Under the pieces are notes generated by a model, which did not search any database, was not told where the DNA came from, and worked only from the letters and a program-made list of their open reading frames with translations. From assembly GCA_021806345.1 (NCBI GenBank), contig JAJZXP010000273.1, forward strand, positions 1 to 5,201: a stretch of 5,201 bases of DNA, in the 5' to 3' direction. Origin of the DNA: Thermoplasmata archaeon. GTDB lineage: Archaea > Thermoplasmatota > Thermoplasmata > Thermoplasmatales > Thermoplasmataceae. Position 1 is the stretch's first letter. Every line of letters starts with the position of its first letter. Shown piece by piece: positions 1-5,201 of this stretch. A program made the position numbers and the translations under genes.

Positions 1-156
1 CTCGGGAACATACATGCAGTCGGATCACTATACGAAAACAGGAAGATGGAATGGAACCTGAATGAGGTGGATCAGGATGCAGAACAGTTGATGGACATAC
101 TCAAACTGAAACCATTCTTCCAAAAGATGGTAGGTAATACAAAAAAAATAAAATAA
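1..156 (+). CDS. C-terminal fragment of an unidentified protein (5' end outside window)
   Basis: Frame 1 is open from the window edge to a TAA at 154-156, giving 51 residues that begin LGNIHAVGSLYENRKMEWN and end in a lysine-rich tail (GNTKKIK). The other two forward frames are broken by stops. The composition is charged and protein-like, with an amphipathic stretch around DQDAEQLMDILKL, so I think this is a real C-terminus. I do not recognise the family with confidence. The pattern of a short basic strand followed by a helix ending in an 'ILxL' motif is loosely like the C-terminal tail of some DDE transposases, but this is a weak resemblance and no terminal inverted repeat can be tested because the left end is missing. 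The gene converges with the glycan operon on the minus strand. Its last codons overlap the A-rich tract that serves as the opposite strand's poly-T terminator. Confidence 0.55.
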   Translation, partial: LGNIHAVGSLYENRKMEWNLNEVDQDAEQLMDILKLKPFFQKMVGNTKKIK

Positions 157-159
157 AAT
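141..159 (-). terminator. Poly-T transcription terminator of the minus-strand operon
   Basis: Read on the minus strand, this stretch is TTTTATTTTATTTTTTTT, lying about 120 bases past the TAA that closes the operon's last gene. No GC-rich hairpin precedes it. Archaeal RNA polymerase terminates at oligo-T tracts without needing a stem, so this is the best candidate for the end of the four-gene transcript. It lies across the stop codon of the convergent gene at 1-156. Confidence 0.55.
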
Positions 160-281
160 CTCATGGAAAATGCGCAAATGACTGATTAACTGGAGTTCTG
201 CATGCTATATCGTTGTAAACTTCAGTTATATACATTTCAGTGTTTGTGGGCTTCGTTCCGTAACCTTTTGCAGATGAACTT

Positions 282-2057
282 TTATTTGGCACATTGCAGA
301 ATACTGACAAGATATTCCAGTCCGTCGTCGTTTCGTGTCTCACCTCTAATATTGGGGAAAAAAGAGGGACCAACTTTCTTTGACTTTACTAAGATAACTA
401 TAATATTCAAGTAATATCCTGGTGACTTCGGGAGATTAAGTCCATTAGACATTTTGCTTTTAAGGTCGAATATGACGTTCTTCAAATATTCCAGAGGTGA
501 GTTGAAGTAAGGAACTCGGTATACCGAAGATATTTTGGACTGAAAATTATCGGTAGAAATGATTGGTTTGTGGAATATTTTACAGAATGTCATGGTTCCA
601 GACTGACCTTCATAAGCGGTCATATGTGAAAAAACAAAATGCGTAGCTTCAGAAAGTTGATCGATTATTGTGGTGTGATCCCCACTCTTTACCAAGTTTA
701 TCTCGATCCTGTCTCCCGCCCTGTGTCGCAAAGACTTTATATCATTCTCGAACTTTTTCATTGCTTCCTCTGAACCCACTTCCGTGTTATATGTCAATAG
801 TATTTTAGCTTTTAAATCCAGTCTTTGAGCCATGGTGACTATTTGATCCACCCGCTTCCTAGGTTCCCAATATCCAAAATGTCCGAGGGTTACTCCTTCT
901 TGTGGTGGTGTTGGCGGAACCAGGTAGTCAAATGAAATGTGCGGACAAATTGTGTATTGCTTAGCCCCATCCATATAGGCTAACTCATTGGTCCTGTAGA
1001 TAAGAGATGCCAGTGATTCCAGTTTAGATACTTCTTCCGCTGATAGTTTCATTCTAGAGTGGCAGTCCAAGAAAACATTCTTCCCTAATGATGAAAGGTA
1101 GTTCACAATATTTATAATATCTTTTGCTCTGGGCAAACCGGGTTCATATTCTATTATTATGGTATCAGCTCTGGATTCTTTTTCATTGAATATTACCACA
1201 GACTTGATGCCATAATCTTTTTCCAGACGTCTTGCCAGTACTTTTGAATAGGTTGAGATTCCACCCTGAAGCCCTTTATATGACGGGACCAAAAGTTCAA
1301 CAAAAGCCGGTTTATGAGTTCCTTTTAAAGCAGCTCCTGATTTTTTTCTGAAACTTAAGAAGATAAAAGTATATTGGATATTTTTATATTCTACAGCTTC
1401 CAGATCTTCCCCAGAAGATGCAGATATATCCGAGGTATCGAAGAGCGGTGTTAAGTCGTGCCTTATGGACGTTTCTATCAACTCTGTTATCTCATCGCTG
1501 GAGAAGATTTTCCAACCCCAATGCTTTCCCATTTTTGTCGACGGGTTGCCAAGACCTCTCTCTACGCTTACCTCCAGACCGGTGATTTTTTTACTTGGGT
1601 AATAGTCCGTTGTAACAACAAACAGTCCGTCTTCCTTGAGAATTCTTCGAGCTTCTTCAATCACTTTATCGGTAGCATTGACGTGTTCGATTACACTTAA
1701 ACACACACACACGTCAAAAAAGGAGTCAGGAAAGTGTGTGTTTTCTATATCTCCGTACATATACTTAATTTCAGTATAATACTTGGAATCGTAAATCTTG
1801 CTATTCAGATCTATTCCATATAGATTTTTGAATCCAAGTCTCCTGAGAACCCAAAGCGATGCATCATTGAATGCTCCTAAAGCTATTATCTTTGCATCTT
1901 TATCTATCTTGAACTCATTCAACAGTCTTAAGAGATTAATCACATCAAATGCCTTTGACTTATCCGGCAGATCAACTGCTACATGGTCCAGGTCGATTAA
2001 TTGCTTCAGGTAGGAATCACTTTCTCCCTTACGTAGTAAGTTAAATGCGGTTGCCAT
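282..2057 (-). CDS. Fusion protein: class I SAM methertransferase-like domain plus GT-B (GT4-like) glycosyltransferase
   Basis: This 591-residue protein has two parts. Residues 1-240 resemble a class I SAM-dependent methyltransferase (Methyltransf_11 type): motif I region IIALGAFNDAS (57-67), acidic strand end GIDLN (81-85), then GDIENTHFPDSFFDV and SVIEHV (102-126) and a post-motif strand near DGLFVVTTD (143-151). Motif I lacks the usual GxGxG, so SAM binding is likely but not certain. After a short linker, residues 250-540 resemble a GT-B glycosyltransferase: an N-domain with LQGGISTYS (263-271), an EPGLP segment and DCHS (331-334), and a C-domain opening GHFGYWEPRKRVD (392-404) with an AYEGQSGT donor-site loop (481-488). 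The EX7E motif is incomplete. No signal peptide or membrane segment is evident, so it should be cytoplasmic or peripheral. I start it at ATG 2057 rather than TTG 2060 because an AAGGTGA SD ends four bases before that ATG. The last ~45 residues look off-frame (see findings). Methyl acceptor, sugar donor and acceptor are unknown. Confidence 0.8.
   Translation of the reverse strand: MATAFNLLRKGESDSYLKQLIDLDHVAVDLPDKSKAFDVINLLRLLNEFKIDKDAKIIALGAFNDASLWVLRRLGFKNLYGIDLNSKIYDSKYYTEIKYMYGDIENTHFPDSFFDVCVCLSVIEHVNATDKVIEEARRILKEDGLFVVTTDYYPSKKITGLEVSVERGLGNPSTKMGKHWGWKIFSSDEITELIETSIRHDLTPLFDTSDISASSGEDLEAVEYKNIQYTFIFLSFRKKSGAALKGTHKPAFVELLVPSYKGLQGGISTYSKVLARRLEKDYGIKSVVIFNEKESRADTIIIEYEPGLPRAKDIINIVNYLSSLGKNVFLDCHSRMKLSAEEVSKLESLASLIYRTNELAYMDGAKQYTICPHISFDYLVPPTPPQEGVTLGHFGYWEPRKRVDQIVTMAQRLDLKAKILLTYNTEVGSEEAMKKFENDIKSLRHRAGDRIEINLVKSGDHTTIIDQLSEATHFVFSHMTAYEGQSGTMTFCKIFHKPIISTDNFQSKISSVYRVPYFNSPLEYLKNVIFDLKSKMSNGLNLPKSPGYYLNIIVILVKSKKVGPSFFPNIRGETRNDDGLEYLVSILQCAK
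1701..1712. repeat. (AC)6 dinucleotide repeat inside the methyltransferase domain
   Basis: Six tandem AC units (GT on the coding strand) encode the VCVC part of DVCVCLS, residues 115-121 of the fusion protein, just before the SVIEHV motif. This is a short simple repeat. Gain or loss of one unit would frameshift the gene early, but six units is near the low end for slippage-prone tracts. Confidence 0.6.
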
Positions 2058-2061
2058 CAAT

Positions 2062-2068
2062 TCACCTT
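2062..2068 (-). promoter_or_regulatory. Shine-Dalgarno AAGGTGA that fixes the fusion gene's start
   Basis: On the minus strand AAGGTGA is followed by four bases (ATTG) and then ATG at 2057. Its last three bases are the TGA stop of the upstream SDR gene, so terminating and initiating ribosomes share the site. It favours ATG 2057 over the in-frame TTG at 2060, which would sit only one base after the SD. Confidence 0.7.
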
Positions 2069-3096
2069 ATGAACCTAAAAGAATTGTCTATCTGGCCCGT
2101 ATCTAGGAGTTTTCTGAAATGTTTTCCAGCCCAGAATGACGACTCGTTGAACTTGTCAACGTCCAAGCCGTATGCCTTGTACGCTTCATAAAGTTCGTTA
2201 GCACCACTTTTCGCATTCCATTTGGGCTTAAAACCGGTCATAGCGCCGAATTTAGAGAAATTAACATTGTACGAACGCATGTCCCTTTGACCATCCCGTG
2301 CATACTCTATCTCAGCATCGCCAACAGCAGAACTCGCTACCTCAGCCAAGTCTCGGATTTTGAAGTTCTCGGAGCCTATGGAAAAGATCTCTGAGTATAC
2401 AAGATCGACATCAGTGTCCAGAAGTTTGGTATAAGCTCTTGCCACATCTTCAACGTGAATTAGGGGACGCCAGGCGGTACCATCACTTAGGATTCTTATC
2501 TTCCCGGTTGTGACTAAATATGCCATGAAGTTGTTAAGTACCATATCGAATCGCATACGTGGAGACACACCATAACACGTTGCGTTTCGCATACATGTAA
2601 CTGCGAAATCCTTGGAACTCATAGAAATAAGTGCCTTTTCTGAGTTAAGCTTTGAAACTGCATATGGCGTAATTGGATAAGTGCCAGAATTTTCGTTTAT
2701 CTGCTGATCCCCATTCACTCCATAAACTGAACTGGACGAAGCAAAAACAAATCGTCCAACACCAGCCCTCTTAGAAGAGATGGCAAGCTGAACTGTAGCA
2801 AGGTAATTGATATCCTCAGTTACAGCAGGATTCAGGTCTCCTGCAGGATCATTTGGTAGAGCTGCAAGGTGAAATACTACGTCAAATCCCCTGAGATTAT
2901 CAACCGATAAATCCCTTATGTCTTTGTTCAGTTGAGTTATGTTAAGTGAAGATTCGTAGGCTTCTTTCCTTCCGAAAATTTTCTCTTTTGGGAAATAATC
3001 GACGTCAATACCTGTCACGGTGTGTCCGGATTTTAGCAATTCATTTACAAGAAGATAGCCAATGAAACCATGACTTCCAGTTACAAGACATTTCAT
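2062..3096 (-). CDS. NAD-dependent epimerase/dehydratase (extended SDR), nucleotide-sugar modifying
   Basis: This 344-residue protein is a typical-length extended short-chain dehydrogenase/reductase acting on NDP-sugars in the cytoplasm. Visible marks are the Rossmann motif TGSHGFIG (residues 6-13), Asp31 at the end of strand 2 (which favours NAD over NADP), HLAALPNDPAGDLNP (76-90), the serine-rich segment ASSSSVYG (119-126), catalytic YAVSK (Y145 and K149), and WRPLIHVEDVARAY (209-222), a substrate-domain signature of sugar epimerases. The serine segment lacks the Asp-Glu pair of RmlB-type 4,6-dehydratases, so epimerase or 4-ketoreductase is more likely than dehydratase. The NDPxGDLNP segment recalls SDRs often found beside C-methyltransferases of the type encoded upstream; that is from memory of the family, not a search. 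The ATG overlaps the upstream TGA by four bases (ATGA), implying translational coupling. The exact substrate cannot be read from sequence. Confidence 0.92.
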   Translation of the reverse strand: MKCLVTGSHGFIGYLLVNELLKSGHTVTGIDVDYFPKEKIFGRKEAYESSLNITQLNKDIRDLSVDNLRGFDVVFHLAALPNDPAGDLNPAVTEDINYLATVQLAISSKRAGVGRFVFASSSSVYGVNGDQQINENSGTYPITPYAVSKLNSEKALISMSSKDFAVTCMRNATCYGVSPRMRFDMVLNNFMAYLVTTGKIRILSDGTAWRPLIHVEDVARAYTKLLDTDVDLVYSEIFSIGSENFKIRDLAEVASSAVGDAEIEYARDGQRDMRSYNVNFSKFGAMTGFKPKWNAKSGANELYEAYKAYGLDVDKFNESSFWAGKHFRKLLDTGQIDNSFRFIR

Positions 3097-4364
3097 TTTA
3101 TTTTCTCCTTTCCAGATTTTGATATGAGAACGGGCTCTGGAATAGGAACGAGAATCCTTCCCCCATTATCAAGGTATCTGCTCTCCTGGATTCTTATCTC
3201 TTCAGCAAGATGATACGGCAACAGTAACAGGTAATCAGGGTTCGATTCATAGATCTTTTGGGGCGAGAATATCTCAATGCCTGTCCCAATGATAGTTTTC
3301 CCCCATTTCTCTGGATTCTTATCTACGGCATAGTCTATAAGATCTAGGCCGATTCTAAAAAACTGTAATATGACAAACCCTCTTGTTGAGGCTCCATAGA
3401 TGCAGAACTTCCTGCCACGTTGCTTCTCTTTCATCATGAATTCGGTCAATTCCCGACCAATCCTAACTATCCTATCCATGAAAGAGAAATATGTCTGTGA
3501 CGATAACAATCCCTTCACATCTTCGCTCTTTAGTATATTCTTTACTGAATCATAATCAGCCACATGTTCTGCAATCCCATGGACCCTAAACATTACATAC
3601 GCCCTAATACTTCCTCCATTAACTTCATTCAGTTCTGCCTTCACTATTTCCAAACCGTGTAGATTAAGAAGGTATTGCAATGTATGAAGTGAATAGTATT
3701 CCAGATGTTCATGACTTATGTTATCAAAGGTGTTATGGTCAAGCATGCTACCTAGATAGTTCATTTGAATTATCCATAAACCGTTTTCTTTCATACATTT
3801 TGTGATATCTCTTACAAAGTCATTGGGGTTATCCAAGTCATAAAACATTGCGATGCTTGTGATTATGCTGGCCCTTCTAGTGCCAAATTTCTTTGAAAAG
3901 GCATCGTGACTGAAGTAATCATTAATCATTATTATACTATCATCCGTGTTGTAGTGGAATAGGTCAGATGGTTCAAACCCAACTCTGATAAGGTCAGTTG
4001 AGTTGTACAGCCGTAGCAATGTTCCGTCATTTGCACCTATGTCGAGTACTATATCTCCAGGGTTTAGAGGGATAAGATCTGAAGCCGATTCAACAACATC
4101 ACCCAAATATTGCCTCATCAACGTGCTCACACCAGATCTGTACCAATATTTTCTGTACATCAGGTCTCGCGCGACAGTATACTTCAATTGCAGCAAACCA
4201 CACATATGGCACAAAACCAAGTCAAGTGGAGCAGATACCCCTTCAGCATCATTTGAATCAGAAAAGTTGATAATCAATTGCTTTCCAAGAGATGGAACAT
4301 CAATCAGTTCTTTACTTTCGCAGACCCTACATCTTTTCAATTGTTTAGTTTCAGCTTCAATCAT
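3093..4364 (-). CDS. Zinc-binding sugar C-methyltransferase (TylC3/NovU-type, three-domain)
   Basis: The 423-residue product has the three-part layout of sugar C-methyltransferases that put a branching methyl on keto-NDP-sugars using SAM. An N-terminal zinc-binding domain has C12-x2-C15 and C52-x2-C55. A Rossmann methyltransferase core has DIGANDGTLL (108-117) as motif I and ISHEHLEYYSL (216-226) as the active-site loop. A C-terminal domain has YGASTRG (323-329), VDKNPEKWGK (347-356), LLPYHLAEEI (381-390) and VPIPEP (406-411), matching the Methyltransf_14 pattern. Tyr75 in YWYRSG corresponds to a conserved substrate-pocket tyrosine. The length is normal for the family. I place the start at ATG 4364, not the upstream in-frame ATG 4379, because the bases between them form a strong SD (GGAGGAGGT) and ATG 4364 gives the ATGA overlap seen again at the next gene. 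The methylated carbon and the sugar are not determinable here. Confidence 0.92.
   Translation of the reverse strand: MIEAETKQLKRCRVCESKELIDVPSLGKQLIINFSDSNDAEGVSAPLDLVLCHMCGLLQLKYTVARDLMYRKYWYRSGVSTLMRQYLGDVVESASDLIPLNPGDIVLDIGANDGTLLRLYNSTDLIRVGFEPSDLFHYNTDDSIIMINDYFSHDAFSKKFGTRRASIITSIAMFYDLDNPNDFVRDITKCMKENGLWIIQMNYLGSMLDHNTFDNISHEHLEYYSLHTLQYLLNLHGLEIVKAELNEVNGGSIRAYVMFRVHGIAEHVADYDSVKNILKSEDVKGLLSSQTYFSFMDRIVRIGRELTEFMMKEKQRGRKFCIYGASTRGFVILQFFRIGLDLIDYAVDKNPEKWGKTIIGTGIEIFSPQKIYESNPDYLLLLPYHLAEEIRIQESRYLDNGGRILVPIPEPVLISKSGKEKIK
3105..3110 (-). promoter_or_regulatory. Shine-Dalgarno AAGGAG for the SDR gene
   Basis: AAGGAG on the minus strand is followed by an eight-base A-rich spacer and ATG at 3096. 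It lies inside the last codons of the upstream C-methyltransferase gene, whose TGA overlaps the new ATG. Confidence 0.75.
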
Positions 4365-5065
4365 GAGACCTCCTCCCATTGTCTGAGAACTTTTGATGCC
4401 TCGGATAGTTCTTTTTGATTGTTAATCGTGATCCATTCCTCGTCCTCTGAGAGGAGGAACGAGCCAAGTTTTCCCTCTCTAGCCAATTTGACAAAAAGTG
4501 TGTTTTCTATAGAACCACAGTCCGGTATGTCCATATATATAGATTTGTTAAAAACATAAATTCCAATGCTTACAAGCACTTCTTTGATCTTATGCCCGTA
4601 CTCAAAAGACGTGATCTTTCCGGAATTATCAGTTTTAGCAACGCTAAGTCTTGCATTATAATATGTAAGAGCCATGGTGACCGGGAGCCTTGATTCGATA
4701 TGTTTGTTCCATAAGCCACTCAAGTCCATATTTGTCAATTCATCAGAATTCATGGCTATAAAATCATCATCCTCAACGAACCTCATTGCCTTTTTGAAGC
4801 CTTCAGCAGTTCCCCCTTCGACACTATGTTCACTGAATTTGACGTTAAGACCAAAATAATTATTCTGTTTCATATATGAATATATCATCTCTTTCTTGTA
4901 CGCAACCCCTATCACAAGATTCTTGATTCTATGGTGAACAAGCCACTTGATTATCCACCCTAGAACTGGCTTGCCATTGATTTCCACCAGGGTCTTCGGC
5001 ATATCATCAGTCAATGGTTTAAGGCGTTCTCCCCTTCCTCCAGCAATAATCACTGCCGTCTTCAT
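4361..5065 (-). CDS. Sugar-1-phosphate nucleotidyltransferase (NTP_transferase family)
   Basis: This 234-residue protein should condense an NTP with a sugar-1-phosphate to make an NDP-sugar and pyrophosphate in the cytoplasm. Evidence is the N-terminal nucleotide-binding signature IIAGGRGERLKPLT followed by PKTLVEI (residues 6-29, with Lys24), GGTAEGF (84-90, in the position of the usual GTA loop), and NSDEL (106-110), where Asp108 would bind the metal. There is no left-handed beta-helix extension. The length fits the short members (HddC/MurU-like) rather than RmlA or GlmU. Nucleotide and sugar specificity cannot be read off. The C-terminal metal motif is unusual (WITINNQKEL, 211-220; see findings). 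This is the first gene of the operon. It has no SD, and a TATA-like box sits just upstream, consistent with a leaderless mRNA. A nearby ATG at 5070 is in another frame and is not used. Its stop overlaps the next start by four bases. Confidence 0.93.
   Translation of the reverse strand: MKTAVIIAGGRGERLKPLTDDMPKTLVEINGKPVLGWIIKWLVHHRIKNLVIGVAYKKEMIYSYMKQNNYFGLNVKFSEHSVEGGTAEGFKKAMRFVEDDDFIAMNSDELTNMDLSGLWNKHIESRLPVTMALTYYNARLSVAKTDNSGKITSFEYGHKIKEVLVSIGIYVFNKSIYMDIPDCGSIENTLFVKLAREGKLGSFLLSEDEEWITINNQKELSEASKVLRQWEEVS
4368..4376 (-). promoter_or_regulatory. Shine-Dalgarno GGAGGAGGT that decides the C-methyltransferase start
   Basis: GGAGGAGGT on the minus strand ends three bases before ATG 4364. 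The sequence also follows an ATG at 4379 in the same frame and would there read Met-Gly-Gly-Gly-Leu-Met, a sign that a ribosome-binding site is being mistaken for coding sequence. It lies within the last codons of the nucleotidyltransferase gene. Confidence 0.75.
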
Positions 5066-5084
5066 TCATGTAGTGAGGTTAAAG

Positions 5085-5096
5085 ATGTATAACTAA
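5085..5096 (-). promoter_or_regulatory. Archaeal TATA-like promoter of the glycan operon
   Basis: On the minus strand TTAGTTATACAT lies at about -20 to -31 relative to the ATG at 5065, with its centre near -24 to -26. Archaeal TATA boxes sit roughly 25 bases before the transcription start, so transcription would begin at or next to the start codon. This agrees with the absence of an SD for the first gene. The match to the consensus is moderate and no convincing BRE is visible. The core (GTATAA on the plus strand) could also serve the divergent gene. Confidence 0.45.
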
Positions 5097-5105
5097 CTAT
5101 TGAGG

Positions 5106-5136
5106 GTGTCCTTGGCAATCATTCATGGATTGACAC
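5106..5136. promoter_or_regulatory. Imperfect inverted repeat in the divergent spacer, possible operator
   Basis: The right arm GATTGACAC is the reverse complement of GTGTCAATC. The left arm contains GTGTC and CAATC, separated by an extra CTTGG. The centre (ATTCATG) is seven bases. The repeat lies just upstream of the TATA-like box, between two apparently divergent genes, where a regulator site would be expected. Its role is inferred from position and symmetry only. Confidence 0.3.
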
Positions 5137-5147
5137 TCTGTAACACG

Positions 5148-5201
5148 ATGAGGTTTCCCTTAAGATCTGTTGAATGTGTCGCTATGATTTACAATGATTC
5201 C
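5148..5201 (+). CDS. Possible start of a divergent gene, maybe a GT2-like glycosyltransferase (3' end outside window)
   Basis: From ATG 5148 the frame stays open for 18 codons to the window edge, encoding MRFPLRSVECVAMIYNDS. The hydrophobic strand ending in YND resembles the first strand of GT-A glycosyltransferases, which often read 'V..I..YNE'. That would suit the neighbourhood, but 18 residues cannot prove it. There is no SD. The nearest TATA-like element on this strand (GTATAA near 5087) would give a leader of roughly 30 bases. Confidence 0.3.
   Translation, partial: MRFPLRSVECVAMIYNDS

Noticed and set aside
161..373. Minus-strand open frame of about 70 codons at the 3' end of the operon
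   Set aside because: It begins at a TTG inside the tail of the fusion gene, has no SD, and its product has no recognisable pattern. It covers what I regard as the 3' untranslated region.
202..414. Plus-strand open frame of 70 codons
   Set aside because: It is antisense to the fusion gene's tail, is Cys/Phe-rich without any motif, and lacks a ribosome-binding site.
1458..2013. Two plus-strand open frames of 70-80 codons within the methyltransferase domain
   Set aside because: Both are antisense to conserved methyltransferase motifs, and their products have no protein-like domain pattern.
4003..4386. Plus-strand open frame of 127 codons
   Set aside because: It lies wholly antisense to the well-supported C-methyltransferase gene, has no recognisable motif and no promoter or SD, so it is a shadow of that gene.
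1733..4510. A shared 14-base string (GTGTGTTTTCTATA) near 1735 and 4498
   Set aside because: Both copies lie in coding DNA and encode similar short peptides (IENTH and IENTL) in unrelated proteins, with no extension on either side. It is most likely coincidence.
5160..5201. Minus-strand frame ending GIIVNHSDTFNRS then TAA, a possible C-terminus of an upstream operon gene
   Set aside because: Only 13 residues are visible and the competing plus-strand frame is equally open. The TATA-like box suggests the operon starts at 5065, so I could not support it.

Overview
The window looks like part of a surface-polysaccharide or glycoconjugate locus from an archaeon, most plausibly a Thermoplasmata-type euryarchaeon. 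This assignment is an inference. The first gene of the operon has a TATA-like box about 24 nt before its ATG and no Shine-Dalgarno (SD) sequence, as expected for a leaderless transcript. Every downstream gene starts on or within a few bases of the previous stop codon and has a clear SD (GGAGGT, AAGGAG or AAGGTGA). The operon ends in a poly-T tract with no GC hairpin. The DNA is moderately AT-rich and uses ATA, AGA and AGG codons often.

Layout. Positions 1-156 (+) hold the last 51 codons of an unidentified gene entering from the left. Positions 157-281 are a short convergent spacer with no supported gene. Positions 282-5065 carry four co-directional genes on the minus strand, read right to left: a sugar-1-phosphate nucleotidyltransferase (5065-4361), a zinc-finger sugar C-methyltransferase of the TylC3/NovU type (4364-3093), an NAD-dependent extended SDR epimerase/dehydratase (3096-2062), and a two-domain protein joining a SAM methyltransferase to a GT-B glycosyltransferase (2057-282). 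The first three genes are coupled by 4-bp ATGA overlaps, and the fourth ATG follows the third stop by four bases. Positions 5066-5147 are a regulatory spacer with a TATA-like element and an imperfect inverted repeat. A possible divergent (+) gene starts at 5148 and runs off the window.

How the genes fit together (inference). The nucleotidyltransferase would activate a sugar-1-phosphate to an NDP-sugar. The C-methyltransferase would add a branching methyl to a keto intermediate. The SDR would epimerise or reduce the product. The fusion protein would transfer a sugar to a growing glycan and methylate a sugar or glycan. No 4,6-dehydratase or aminotransferase is visible here, so the pathway must draw on genes outside the window. 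The individual families are known. The least ordinary items are the methyltransferase-glycosyltransferase fusion, a probable frameshift at its 3' end, and some substitutions at positions that are usually conserved.
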